From positions 1 through 64,000 of the forward strand of contig CACHMT010000001.1 in NCBI GenBank assembly GCA_902581005.1: 64,000 nucleotides of DNA, read 5' to 3'. Below the pieces are notes generated by a model. It was given only the letters and a program-made list of their open reading frames with translations. It had not been told where the DNA came from and made no database searches. Shown here one piece after another: positions 1 through 8,893 of this stretch. The stretch comes from an uncultured Alphaproteobacteria bacterium (GTDB lineage: Bacteria; Pseudomonadota; Alphaproteobacteria; Rhodobacterales; Rhodobacteraceae). A program made the position numbers and the translations under genes. Position 1 is the stretch's first letter. Each line of letters opens with the position of its first letter.

Positions 1-390
1 ATGGATAATATTCCAGGCTATCCCGATAATATTAATCGAGCCTCAGATGGTAATTATTGGCTTGCCCTAGTTGGGATGAGAGGGCCCGCATTAGATTTAG
101 CGCTAACCCTTCCTGACTTTAGGAAGAGAATGTCAAGGCGTATTAATACATCCAACTGGTTGTTTCCTAATATAAATACCGGTTGCGTTATAAAGATTAC
201 AGAGCACGGAGAAGTATTAGAATCACTTTGGGATCTAAAAGCAAGAAATCATCCAATGGTAACGTCCATGAAAGAGCATAAAGGCCATCTTTATTTAGGT
301 GGAATACAGAATAATAGAATTGGCAAATACAAAATACCTGACGCTAATAAAAACTGGAGTGGGTTTCAAGATTATTGGGGTGGCAAATAA
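1..390 (+). CDS. Strictosidine synthase-like beta-propeller protein, C-terminal part (5' cut by window)
   Basis: This is the last 129 residues of a larger protein. The first visible codon is ATG, but the residues after it (DNIPGYPDNINRASDGNYW) are the internal signature of the strictosidine synthase/SMP-30-like propeller family, so the true start lies upstream. Further family features are the WLALVGMR block and the closing YLGGIQNNRIGKYK strand. Family members are lactonase- or hydrolase-like; the substrate here is unknown. It overlaps the next gene by 11 bases, a second propeller of the same type, and both precede a sugar-type ABC ATPase. A role in processing a transported compound is inferred from position only. 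Confidence 0.8.
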   Translation: MDNIPGYPDNINRASDGNYWLALVGMRGPALDLALTLPDFRKRMSRRINTSNWLFPNINTGCVIKITEHGEVLESLWDLKARNHPMVTSMKEHKGHLYLGGIQNNRIGKYKIPDANKNWSGFQDYWGGK

Positions 391-1477
391 AGTGTTAAAT
401 TTTGTAAAAGATCGTATAGATTATTTTTTTGGCAGGGGGAAGCATAGCATATTCGTGCCTGTTATGGACGGAGCTCTGAAACCAAACGAGTTTTTAGATA
501 ACGTAAAGGTAATACATAAAGAAGAGGATATTGATAACCTAGTAATAAATCGATCGAAAATTTTATTTTCTGGAAAATCATCTCTTTTTTCAATGACGTC
601 AATGAAAAAGCCAAAAAAGATTAAATCGTTTTCTGGCTATATTACAGCAATGGCTCTTAACTCAGCTGGTTCTAAGATTGCTGTGGCTCTTGCAGATGAA
701 AAAGTTGTTATTTTAAATTCTAAAACACTTAAAGAGGTATTCACATTCAAAGAGAAGTGTGTAACTTCTATGTGCTTCCAACAGGATACTCTCGTTTACA
801 CCACAGGATCAAAAAATTTTTCAGCAACCCAGTGGCAACATGACCTACTATCGAACGGGTCCAGTGGAACAGTTTCAGCAAATCAATTAGATGGGTCCGT
901 TTCAAAGGTAATTTTGACTGAACTTGCTTGGCCGACAGGTCTTACATTTACAGGGGACTCAACTTTTTGCATTTCAGAGTCGTGGGAGCACCGTATTACT
1001 TTTCATCAACTTGATAATGACTTTTCTGTAGCAACAAAAATTGACAAAGAAATAAACAAGCTTCCTGCTTATCCCGGCAAGAGCTTCTTCAATACCAAAA
1101 ATCAAGAGCTTCTAGTTTGCTTTTTTGCTCCTAGAAATCAGTTGGTTGAATTCATCTTAACTGAGGAAGAATACAAGAGTCGAATGATGGCAGAAATTGA
1201 TCCAAGTCTTTGGGTCTCTCCCACCTACAGAAGTGGAAAGCATATTAGGGAACCTCTTCAACAATCGGGAATAAAAACAATGGGTTATCTCAAGCCTTGG
1301 GCTCCAGCATTTTCATATGGGTTGGTAGTACGATTTGATAAAGATCTAATACCACTTGCAAGCTACCACAGTCGTACTAACGGAAATTTTCATGGTACTA
1401 CCAGTGTCGTTGTCGATGAGCAGCAGAACATATTGGTGACATCAAGAGGGGATGGAAAATTAGGAGGATGGAAATAA
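380..1477 (+). CDS. Second strictosidine synthase/SMP-30-like beta-propeller protein
   Basis: About 365 residues starting at GTG 380; a longer frame opens at 299 but would sit largely inside the preceding gene. GTG 392 is an alternative start. The first half has repeated beta-strand blade patterns (SGYITAMALNSAGSKIAVAL). The second half has the family blocks LAWPTGLTFTGDSTFCISES and LPAYPGK, and ends in NILVTSRGDG. It is a tandem paralogue of the preceding propeller in a different frame, with an 11-base overlap that suggests translational coupling. The next gene begins one base after its stop codon, so all three are probably co-transcribed. Enzymatic activity is not established; lactone hydrolysis of a sugar or cyclitol derivative is one possibility. 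Confidence 0.75.
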   Translation: MANKVLNFVKDRIDYFFGRGKHSIFVPVMDGALKPNEFLDNVKVIHKEEDIDNLVINRSKILFSGKSSLFSMTSMKKPKKIKSFSGYITAMALNSAGSKIAVALADEKVVILNSKTLKEVFTFKEKCVTSMCFQQDTLVYTTGSKNFSATQWQHDLLSNGSSGTVSANQLDGSVSKVILTELAWPTGLTFTGDSTFCISESWEHRITFHQLDNDFSVATKIDKEINKLPAYPGKSFFNTKNQELLVCFFAPRNQLVEFILTEEEYKSRMMAEIDPSLWVSPTYRSGKHIREPLQQSGIKTMGYLKPWAPAFSYGLVVRFDKDLIPLASYHSRTNGNFHGTTSVVVDEQQNILVTSRGDGKLGGWK

Positions 1478-2980
1478 GTGACGGACATTTTTCAAATCAT
1501 TGATGGAACAAAAGAGTTTCATGGGGTAAAGGCAATAAAAAATGTCAACTTCACTCTTCTTAAAGGTGAGATACATTCTCTTCTTGGAGAAAATGGGGCT
1601 GGCAAATCGACTATGACAAAGGTAGCGGCCGGAGTTTACCAGCTATCTTCTGGATCATTCATCTATGAAGGAAAAGAAACAACATTTCTAACTCCCTCGG
1701 AGGCCTTAAAAAATGGTGTTGTAATGGTGTTTCAAGAAAATAGCCTAGTACCAAACATGACCGTTTCTCAGAATATTTATTTAGGCGCAGAAAACTTTTT
1801 TAACAGCTTGGCAAAATTAAACATCAAAGCAAGTAGATTTCTGCAGTCGCTAAATTTCAACGTTGACCCAAACCTATTAGTATCACAATTAGGCGCAGCG
1901 CAGAAACAGATGGTCGAAATCGCAAGAGCGGTTCACCATAATGCGAAAGTAATTATTTTTGATGAGCCAACGGCCACCTTGACGCCAGAAGAGAAACACC
2001 ATTTTTTTGGTTTAATGCAGAGGCTAAAAAAAGAGGGAGTGTCTATAGTTTTTATTTCACATGCGTTAGAGGAAGCTTTGGAACATTCTGACAGAATAAC
2101 AGTTTTACGTGACGGTGAACTTATAGAGACAGACACAGCAAGAAAATTTAACAGAGAAAGAATTGTTAAGGCAATGATAGGTAGAGATTTAACAGACTCG
2201 GCCTATGCCTCAAAAAAAACTACAACTAAAAAGCCACGTAAAAGAGGAAAGAAAACACTTGAGGTTGAAAATTTATCTATGGGATCGATGGTTAAAAACT
2301 CGACTTTTTCAGCCTACTCAGGTCAAATTACTGGTGTCTTTGGCTTAGTTGGTTCAGGGCGAACCGAAATGATGAAGGTAGTATCTGGAGTATATAAAAG
2401 AAACATCTTTCATGGCGGGAATATACTTCTAGATGGTAAGTATGTTAGATATCTTGTTCCAAGAACAGCAGTTAATGATGGTATCATATATGTAACTGAA
2501 GACAGAAAAAGTGAAGGTTTTTTTGAAAACTTTGGTATAAGTCAAAACATACAATTAGGCAAAATGGTAGCGGAAGATAAGCTTTGGAATACTGTAAGCT
2601 TGTCTGAAGCTAAGAGTCTGGCAGACCACTGGATAGAGCGACTAAACATTAAAACAAAAGATATCAATTCACCTGTGGTTGAATTGTCAGGGGGCAACCA
2701 ACAAAAAGTAGTGATTGCAAAAGGATTAGTTCAAAAACCTAAGGTTGTAATTTTTGATGAACCAACTCGCGGGGTTGATGTAGGGGCCATCAAGGAGATA
2801 CATGACTTCATAAAGTCTTTAGCTGATGAAGGAATTACTGTTATCGTTGTTTCCTCATACCTACCAGAAGTTATGTCGATTTCAGATAGAATTTTAGTTG
2901 CTAGACTTGGCCAAATTGTTGAAGAGTTTGAAATAGAAGATGCGTCTGAAGAAAAAATTATTTATGCAGCGGTACATTAA
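1478..2980 (+). CDS. Sugar-type ABC transporter ATP-binding protein, two ABC domains (RbsA/MglA/XylG class)
   Basis: This 500-residue cytoplasmic ATPase would power a carbohydrate importer. Domain 1 has Walker A GENGAGKST at residues 37-45, a signature-like LGAAQKQ near 138 and Walker B VIIFDEPT near 158. Domain 2 has the modified P-loop GLVGSGRTE (288-296), which is normal for the second half in this class, then LSGGNQQK (402-409) and VVIFDEPTRGVD (from 422). A Lys/Arg-rich linker lies around 245-258. It starts at GTG 1478, immediately after the upstream stop, with a GGAGG ribosome site inside the previous gene. The matching permease and binding protein are not downstream, so they probably lie left of the window. 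Confidence 0.93.
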   Translation: MTDIFQIIDGTKEFHGVKAIKNVNFTLLKGEIHSLLGENGAGKSTMTKVAAGVYQLSSGSFIYEGKETTFLTPSEALKNGVVMVFQENSLVPNMTVSQNIYLGAENFFNSLAKLNIKASRFLQSLNFNVDPNLLVSQLGAAQKQMVEIARAVHHNAKVIIFDEPTATLTPEEKHHFFGLMQRLKKEGVSIVFISHALEEALEHSDRITVLRDGELIETDTARKFNRERIVKAMIGRDLTDSAYASKKTTTKKPRKRGKKTLEVENLSMGSMVKNSTFSAYSGQITGVFGLVGSGRTEMMKVVSGVYKRNIFHGGNILLDGKYVRYLVPRTAVNDGIIYVTEDRKSEGFFENFGISQNIQLGKMVAEDKLWNTVSLSEAKSLADHWIERLNIKTKDINSPVVELSGGNQQKVVIAKGLVQKPKVVIFDEPTRGVDVGAIKEIHDFIKSLADEGITVIVVSSYLPEVMSISDRILVARLGQIVEEFEIEDASEEKIIYAAVH

Positions 2981-3009
2981 AATTTTGAAATATCTTTGGG
3001 TTTTTATTA

Positions 3010-4239
3010 ATGACTTCAACTGAAAAAAAGAAACCTCAAAATAAGCATCTACCTCTCGAGGGTGTGGTCGTGCTCGATATAACCCGAGTAGTCGCTGGCC
3101 CCTACAGTGCGATGATTCTTGCAGATTTAGGAGCTACAGTTATAAAAATTGAAAATCCTGGAGACCCTGATTATACAAGAAACTTCCCACCTTTTACAAA
3201 GTCGGATAAGGAAAGTGCCTTCTTTGCCCAGTATAATAGAAATAAGTTAGGCATGACCCTCGATCTAAAAACTGCAGAAGGTAAAAAAATCTTAAAGCAA
3301 TTGGTAAAAAAGGCAGATATTTTGATTGAGAATTTTCGACCCGGAGCAATGAATGGCCTCGGTTTGGGATACGAAGATCTTAAAAAAGAAAACCCCGCAC
3401 TGGTATACACTTCAATAAGTGGTTTTGGTCAGACGGGACCAAAATCGTCAAGACCAAGTTTTGATAATACTGGACAGGCTGAAAGTGGTCTTTGGTCTAT
3501 GAATGGTTATCCTGACAGGCCGCCGGTAAGGGTGGGCACTATCATTGGAGATTTGGCAGCCTGTTTTTTCGGTACAATAGGGACTGTTGTGGCGCTTAGA
3601 GAGGCAGAAAAAACAGGAATAGGGCAATTAGTTGATGTAGCTCAGGTTGACTCCACTCTATGCTTAACCGAAAGCGCGCTTCTTCGTTATTCTGTCGATG
3701 GTGTAGAGGCCACCCCTACAGGAAATAATCACGCTTTTGTCCGACCATATGAACAATTTTCCTGTAAGGATGGGTTCGTATTTTTTGGGGGATATAATGA
3801 TAAACAGTGGCGAGAAACGCTCAAAGTTTTTAATTGTGATGATTTGGCGTCAGATCCTGAAATTGATACAATGCACAAACGTTTCAATAAGGAAGTGTAT
3901 GACAGACGCATAAAGCCTCTTATTAATGGATGGTTTTCCAGATACACTAAGGCCGAGCTTGAAACTATGCTTGCCGATAAAGTTCCGTTAAGTCCAATCA
4001 AGGGAATTGGTGAAGTTGTTTCTGATCCTCAATTAATAGACCGCAAAATGATTCTTGATATGCCTGTACTAAACGACGTTGTTAAAGTCTTTGGCAATCC
4101 AATAAAGCTTTCGAATATGGCCGAAACCGAAATTAGAAGAGCACCAAAGCTTGGAGAAGATAATATAGCTATTTTAAAAGAAATGCTTGAATTGAATAAT
4201 GAACAAATAGAGGCACTTAGGGACTCCGGAGCGATTTGA
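3010..4239 (+). CDS. Class III CoA transferase (CaiB/BaiF family)
   Basis: This 409-residue protein has the family N-terminal blocks LEGVVVLDITRVVAGPYS and LGATVIKIENPGDPD. It also has NRNKLGMTLDLKT and the ENFRPGAMNGLGLGYEDL block. The likely catalytic aspartate is D181 in GTIIGDLAA, which by family precedent forms the acyl-aspartyl anhydride. It would move CoA between organic acids; the pair of acids cannot be read from sequence. It follows the ABC ATPase by 29 bases in the same direction, so activation of a catabolic intermediate of the imported compound is plausible. No strong ribosome site precedes the ATG. Confidence 0.92.
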   Translation: MTSTEKKKPQNKHLPLEGVVVLDITRVVAGPYSAMILADLGATVIKIENPGDPDYTRNFPPFTKSDKESAFFAQYNRNKLGMTLDLKTAEGKKILKQLVKKADILIENFRPGAMNGLGLGYEDLKKENPALVYTSISGFGQTGPKSSRPSFDNTGQAESGLWSMNGYPDRPPVRVGTIIGDLAACFFGTIGTVVALREAEKTGIGQLVDVAQVDSTLCLTESALLRYSVDGVEATPTGNNHAFVRPYEQFSCKDGFVFFGGYNDKQWRETLKVFNCDDLASDPEIDTMHKRFNKEVYDRRIKPLINGWFSRYTKAELETMLADKVPLSPIKGIGEVVSDPQLIDRKMILDMPVLNDVVKVFGNPIKLSNMAETEIRRAPKLGEDNIAILKEMLELNNEQIEALRDSGAI

Positions 4240-4358
4240 CAACGGCTTAGCTGGTTAATGTTTTGAGAATTATTAATCTTCCTATCTGATTAAAAATTTA
4301 GTTTTCGTTCTCAAAAAAAAGATTAAAATTGGATACATTAGCACTTGGAGATTAAGAC

Positions 4359-5543
4359 ATGAAAGATGGAATTACTGATTTAGAAAAAAAAATTCCCTAC
4401 AATGAGGAACATGAGAATTTTCAAACTTTTGAAAAAATTGTTAACCGAGAAACAACAAAAGCTGATGCGCCGCTTGCTATAGAAATTAAGAATAATATTC
4501 CAATTTATTCTGGGCAGTTAGTCAGAGACTGTGCAAATTTATTTGAGAGAAAACAGGAATTACTGATTGAGTGGTCTAGCGTATTCGAAAGCGGTGCGGG
4601 AATAATTGCGATTTCAAATGCTATTGAAAATACTTCTGTGGTCGACATAGCAACGACTAATTTTGAAGAAATAATAAACTCTGAAAAATTAAATGGGAAT
4701 GTAGGCGATCACTTTGCTAAACCAGGAGCGAACGATAGAATATGGAATTCACTCCAAAAGCACTGTATGAAGGACCCACAAAACTTTATAGATTACTATT
4801 GCTCAGAAGCCATCGCGTTAGCTTCAGAAGCTTGGCTTGGCCCCAATTACCAAGTAACGGCACAAGTCAATAGAGTGAATCCTGGTGGAAAAGCTCAAAA
4901 TGCTCATAGAGACTATCACTTAGGATTTATGTCAGGTGAACAATCTGCCAGTTGGCCTCTACATGTACATGCAATGTCACCTTACCTTACACTTCAAGGC
5001 GCAATTGCGCACTGCGACATGAGTATTGAAAGTGGGCCTACGCTCTTACTACCGTACTCCCAATTATATAGAAGGGGCTATATTGACTTTTCTAATGAGA
5101 AGTATCAAAAATTCTTCGATAAAAATGCTGTTCAGATTGAAATGACAAAGGGAGATGCTGTGTTCTTTAATCCTGCTGTTATGCATGGAGCAGGAAATAA
5201 TAAAACTAAATCAGTAAAAAGAATGGCCAATCTACTCCAAATATCATCAGCATTTGGAAGAGCAATGGAAACCATTGATAGGAAAACTATGGCTAAGACA
5301 CTATACCCTCGGTTATTAGAATTAGTTATGAAAAAAAAGATGCCTTTCAGGCTAATCGAAAATGTTGTGGGGGCAAGTTCGGAGGGCTATTCATTTCCAA
5401 CGAATTTAGATCTGGATCCTCCCATAGACGGAATGGCGCCAAAAACCCAAGCTATGATTATCATTGAGTCATTAAAAGCTGAAAAAGAACCAACTTTTGT
5501 CTTTGAAGAATTGAATTTACTTGATATTCGACAATCTTCGTAA
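4359..5543 (+). CDS. Phytanoyl-CoA dioxygenase (PhyH) family Fe(II)/2-oxoglutarate oxygenase
   Basis: A 394-residue protein with the iron triad of the PhyH superfamily: H183 and D185 in NAHRDYHLGF, and H276 in NPAVMHGAGNN. R288 (SVKRMANLLQ) is a likely 2-oxoglutarate ligand. PhyH enzymes hydroxylate small molecules as well as acyl-CoAs, and the substrate is not evident here. A GGAG ribosome site precedes the ATG. The gene lies between a CoA transferase and an inositol-dehydrogenase-type gene, with only 15 bases to the latter. Oxidative tailoring of a cyclitol or related compound is therefore a reasonable inference. Confidence 0.87.
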   Translation: MKDGITDLEKKIPYNEEHENFQTFEKIVNRETTKADAPLAIEIKNNIPIYSGQLVRDCANLFERKQELLIEWSSVFESGAGIIAISNAIENTSVVDIATTNFEEIINSEKLNGNVGDHFAKPGANDRIWNSLQKHCMKDPQNFIDYYCSEAIALASEAWLGPNYQVTAQVNRVNPGGKAQNAHRDYHLGFMSGEQSASWPLHVHAMSPYLTLQGAIAHCDMSIESGPTLLLPYSQLYRRGYIDFSNEKYQKFFDKNAVQIEMTKGDAVFFNPAVMHGAGNNKTKSVKRMANLLQISSAFGRAMETIDRKTMAKTLYPRLLELVMKKKMPFRLIENVVGASSEGYSFPTNLDLDPPIDGMAPKTQAMIIIESLKAEKEPTFVFEELNLLDIRQSS

Positions 5544-5558
5544 AGAGATTTTGATAAT

Positions 5559-6554
5559 ATGATGCGAATAAAATTTGCAATTTTAGGAATGGGCAGAATT
5601 GGTAAAGTTCACGCTGATACAATTCAAGCAAACTCCAACGCTGAGCTTGCTGCTATACACGATCCAATAAATAATGAAATTAATAGACTTCAAAAAAGGT
5701 ATTCGTGTCAACAAATGTCACTTGATGACATTACTAATAATGATCAAATTAAGGGTATTCTTATCTGCACTCCCACTGATACACATGTCGATCTTATAAA
5801 AAGATTTCTTTATACTAAAAAAGCTGTGTTCTGCGAAAAACCTCTTGATCTAAATTTAAGAAAAGTTAAGAAACTCGTTCAATTAGTTAGCGAATCCAAA
5901 TCTCAAGTAATGCTCGGGTTTAATAGAAGATTTGACCCTCATTTCGCAAAATTGAAAGCACATTTAACCAAAAAAGAGATTGGGGTTATTGAGCAAATCA
6001 CCATAACATCAAGAGACCCAAATCCGCCAACAATTGAATATATTAAACAATCTGGTGGTATATTTAAAGATATGGCTATCCATGATCTCGATATGGCTGT
6101 CTTCTTAGCTGATGAGAAAATACATTCTATCACCGCTTTAGGATCCAATTTTGTAAGCAAAAAAATTGAGCAAGCCGGTGATTACGATACTGCCACTATT
6201 TTAATGAGAACCATTTCTGGAAAGCAGATTTCAATAATTAACTCACGAAGGGCAACATATGGTTATGATCAAAGAGTCGAGGTTCATGGGTCGAAAGGAA
6301 GTTTAAAAGTTAACAATCCCACTCTCTCGGAGATAGAACTAGCAAAGGAAGCTGGAACAACTAAAGATAGGTTGCACCACTTTTTTATGACAAGGTACAT
6401 AGACGCTTACAAAAATCAAATCGACTACTTTGTTGACTGTATAAAAAAACGGTCAATGCCTAAACCTGACAGTTATAATGGTTATTACGCACTGTACTTA
6501 GCCGAAAATGCTCTTAAATCTGCTAAAACAGGTAGAACAGTTTATTTGAGCTGA
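5559..6554 (+). CDS. iolG: Inositol 2-dehydrogenase-type Gfo/Idh/MocA oxidoreductase
   Basis: A 331-residue NAD-dependent dehydrogenase. The Rossmann motif GMGRIG covers residues 10-15. The catalytic lysine is K94 in CEKPLDL. The segment SRDPNPPTIEYIKQSGGIF is highly characteristic of myo-inositol dehydrogenases, and D171 and H175 in KDMAIHDLDMA correspond to the catalytic Asp and His of B. subtilis IolG. It would oxidise an inositol to the matching inosose, the substrate of IolE. ATG 5562 is an equally good start. The gene ends six bases from a convergent second oxidoreductase gene. Confidence 0.92.
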   Translation: MMRIKFAILGMGRIGKVHADTIQANSNAELAAIHDPINNEINRLQKRYSCQQMSLDDITNNDQIKGILICTPTDTHVDLIKRFLYTKKAVFCEKPLDLNLRKVKKLVQLVSESKSQVMLGFNRRFDPHFAKLKAHLTKKEIGVIEQITITSRDPNPPTIEYIKQSGGIFKDMAIHDLDMAVFLADEKIHSITALGSNFVSKKIEQAGDYDTATILMRTISGKQISIINSRRATYGYDQRVEVHGSKGSLKVNNPTLSEIELAKEAGTTKDRLHHFFMTRYIDAYKNQIDYFVDCIKKRSMPKPDSYNGYYALYLAENALKSAKTGRTVYLS

Positions 6555-6560
6555 TGTTAA

Positions 6561-7685
6561 CTAAATCTTAATCCACTTTCCACTAAGTGCTGATCTATCT
6601 ACAGCGTCCATTACTTTTTCTACTTCATATCCTGATTCAAAATTGGGCCAAGTCTCAGTATCGTGCTCTATTGCGAACAGGAGCATCTGTAGTTCACACA
6701 TCTTGACATCCATAAATCCTAAACTGTGACCTCCATTAGGCAGAAAGGATTTATAAAAAGGATGATCAGGACCCGTTAAAATTGTTCTAAAGCCATCGGT
6801 GCTTTTCTTTTTTTGTCGTGTAAATAGTTTGATCTCGTTTAGTCTTTCCTGATCAAATATTATGGTGCCCTCGGTTCCATGTACCTCCCATGTAAGTCCA
6901 CATTTTTTACCCCAAGTAACGCGACTGGCACCGATATGCCCATGTACCCCATTTTGGAAATGAATAAGAGCAGAGATCATGTCATCGTTATCAACGGTCT
7001 TAGTTTGTTTTCTATTAGTTGGATCCTTTCTTTTTAGGTGTACAATATTTATATCCCCTACTACTTTAGATATTGTCGATCCAACTAAAAAGTGCGCCAC
7101 GCTTATAACGTGACTCAATATATCTCCATTTGCACCAGTACCAGACGCTTTTCTCGACATACGCCACGACCATGGTCTTTTTTTATCGGCCTCATTATCA
7201 ACATCATAACGACAGAAAAAACCGGCAACATCGCCAATGACACCAGTTTCTATTAACTCTCGTGCATGTAATACTGCTGGATTTTTTGTATAGTTGTAAC
7301 CAATAATTGTTTTGCCTTTGCTCTTCTTAGATGCTGCAAGCATTTTCTTGCTATCGGGGAGATTACTAGACATAGGTTTTTCACACCACACACTTTTTCC
7401 CAACTTTAAAGCTGCAATCGCAATCTCGGCATGCGTGTCGTTCGGTGTGCAAACAGAAACTAGTTTTACTTCTGGATCGTTAACGACGTCTTGCCAGCTA
7501 CTTGTATACCGTGAAAAGCCAAGGTCTGTTGCTCTTTGGCTGGCTCTCTTGGGGCTCAAGTCACAAACTATCTCTAGTCTTGGCCTCAATCCTGTTCCAA
7601 AAACTGAAGCAGATCCACTGTAGGCAACTGAATGGGCTTTCCCCATAAACCCCGTACCGATAACTCCTACACCAATACCTTTCAT
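6561..7685 (-). CDS. Gfo/Idh/MocA family oxidoreductase, second cyclitol/sugar dehydrogenase
   Basis: A 374-residue NAD(P)-dependent dehydrogenase with GTGFMG at residues 10-15 and the catalytic EKP at 102-104. The block TGANGDILSHVISVAHFLVG occupies the substrate-site helix. It is clearly longer and different from the neighbouring IolG-type enzyme. In inositol loci a second enzyme of this family often handles scyllo-inositol, D-chiro-inositol or a related sugar, but the substrate here is unassigned. It is read towards iolG and away from the ABC importer genes. The 207-base gap before the importer must carry both divergent promoters. Confidence 0.88.
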   Translation of the reverse strand: MKGIGVGVIGTGFMGKAHSVAYSGSASVFGTGLRPRLEIVCDLSPKRASQRATDLGFSRYTSSWQDVVNDPEVKLVSVCTPNDTHAEIAIAALKLGKSVWCEKPMSSNLPDSKKMLAASKKSKGKTIIGYNYTKNPAVLHARELIETGVIGDVAGFFCRYDVDNEADKKRPWSWRMSRKASGTGANGDILSHVISVAHFLVGSTISKVVGDINIVHLKRKDPTNRKQTKTVDNDDMISALIHFQNGVHGHIGASRVTWGKKCGLTWEVHGTEGTIIFDQERLNEIKLFTRQKKKSTDGFRTILTGPDHPFYKSFLPNGGHSLGFMDVKMCELQMLLFAIEHDTETWPNFESGYEVEKVMDAVDRSALSGKWIKI

Positions 7686-7892
7686 ATGACTCTCCTAAGC
7701 AAATGACTAATAATTATTTTTTAGTGCGCTCCAAAAACATTTGTTTCCAATCTTGTGTCAAAATTTTATTACATTTCTTTTATAAGCACCACTTTTGATA
7801 TTGATTTTGCGTTAATTTAATATTTAACTGTTCAAGGGACTGGATTCTCCAAGATTCTTGTCTTTTTAAATATAAATGGAGGAAAATTATTC

Positions 7893-8819
7893 ATGAAAAA
7901 ATTATTAGTTACATTGATAGCGCTAGTTCTATCAACTGGTGTTTCTTTTGGTGCAGATCATAAAGCAAACATAATCGTGGTAACTCACGGATCTGATACA
8001 GACGCCTTTTGGGGAGTTGTTAGAAATGGAGTTGAGGCTGCAAAGGCAGACACCGGTGCAGATGTTCAATACAGAAACCCACCAACTGGAGACTTAAACG
8101 AAATGGCATCTTTGATTGAAGCTGCTATTGCTCAGAAGCCAGATGGTATTGTCGTGTCAATACCTGCACCAGATATTTTAGGTGGACCAATTAAGGCAGC
8201 TGTTGCAGCAGGAATTCCAGTTATATCAATGAATTCTGGAGCCGGCGTTTCAAAAAGCTTAGGTGCTGTAATGCACGTTGGACAACCTGAATATGAAGCT
8301 GGTCTAGGTGGCGGCGAAAAAAGCAAAGGGTTGGGTGGAAAGAACTCAGTTTGCTTTAACCACGAGCCAATGAATACAGCTCTTAAAGATAGATGCCAAG
8401 GTTTTGCTGACGGTATGGGTGAGAAGCTAAATATGGTTGAGGTTTCATCAGATTTCGATGATATCAAAAACACCGTTATCGCACATATGTCTTCCAATCC
8501 AGATACAGGAGCTATAATGGCCGTTGGTCCTACTGGTTGTGATCCAACTATAGCTGCTCTTAAGGAAATGGGTAAAGCTGGAAAAGTCGTTTTAGGTTGT
8601 TTTGACCTCGGACCAGCAATTGTGGATGGAATAATTGACGGTACAGTTAACTACGCCATCGACCAGCAGCAATTTTTGCAAGGCTATGTACCAGTGGTAG
8701 TACTACATCTAAATCATAGAAATGGTACTCTTCCAGGTAATTCAATTAACTCAGGTCCAGGTTTTGTGACAAAGGGAAATGTTGAATTAGTGAAGAAACT
8801 AGCAGGAAAAGAAAGATAA
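7893..8819 (+). CDS. ABC transporter sugar/inositol-binding periplasmic protein
   Basis: A 308-residue periplasmic binding protein of the ribose/galactose (peripla_BP_4) type. A Sec signal peptide spans about residues 1-21 (MKKLLVTLIALVLSTGVSFG, then AD) and lacks a lipobox cysteine. The mature protein has alternating beta-alpha folds, for example QKPDGIVVSIPAPDILGGPI and AAGIPVISMNSGAG. A GGAGG ribosome site precedes the ATG. It heads a binding protein-permease-ATPase set followed by iolC-iolD-iolB-iolE, so myo-inositol or a related cyclitol is the likely ligand. A strong hairpin separates it from the permease gene. Confidence 0.9.
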   Translation: MKKLLVTLIALVLSTGVSFGADHKANIIVVTHGSDTDAFWGVVRNGVEAAKADTGADVQYRNPPTGDLNEMASLIEAAIAQKPDGIVVSIPAPDILGGPIKAAVAAGIPVISMNSGAGVSKSLGAVMHVGQPEYEAGLGGGEKSKGLGGKNSVCFNHEPMNTALKDRCQGFADGMGEKLNMVEVSSDFDDIKNTVIAHMSSNPDTGAIMAVGPTGCDPTIAALKEMGKAGKVVLGCFDLGPAIVDGIIDGTVNYAIDQQQFLQGYVPVVVLHLNHRNGTLPGNSINSGPGFVTKGNVELVKKLAGKER

Positions 8820-8848
8820 GAAGTATACCTCTTTCTTATTTATGACGG

Positions 8849-8885
8849 TCTGGCAAATCATAGCGATTTGCCAGATTTATTTTAG
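8849..8885 (+). terminator. Intra-operon hairpin with T-rich tail between binding protein and permease
   Basis: The arm TCTGGCAAATC (8849-8859) pairs perfectly over 11 base pairs with GATTTGCCAGA (8865-8875) around a 5-base loop. TTTATTTT follows. Its place just after the binding-protein gene fits a partial terminator or mRNA-stabilising hairpin that would give excess binding protein over permease. The function is inferred. Confidence 0.75.
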
Positions 8886-8893
8886 GGGGACAA

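Noticed and set aside
299-379. N-terminal extension of the second propeller frame back to ATG 299.
   Set aside because: It would overlap the first propeller by about 90 bases and the added residues do not resemble the family. GTG 380 gives an 11-base overlap, typical of coupling.
4261-4320. Inverted repeat TTGAGAA / TTCTCAA after the CoA transferase gene.
   Set aside because: The arms are seven bases with a loop of over 40 bases, too weak to call a terminator.
7686-7892. An imperfect palindrome TCCAAAAACATTTGTTTCCA as a possible IolR-like operator before the inositol importer.
   Set aside because: The halves match only partly, it does not fit a GGAA-N6-TTCC pattern, and no iolR gene is in the window to support it.
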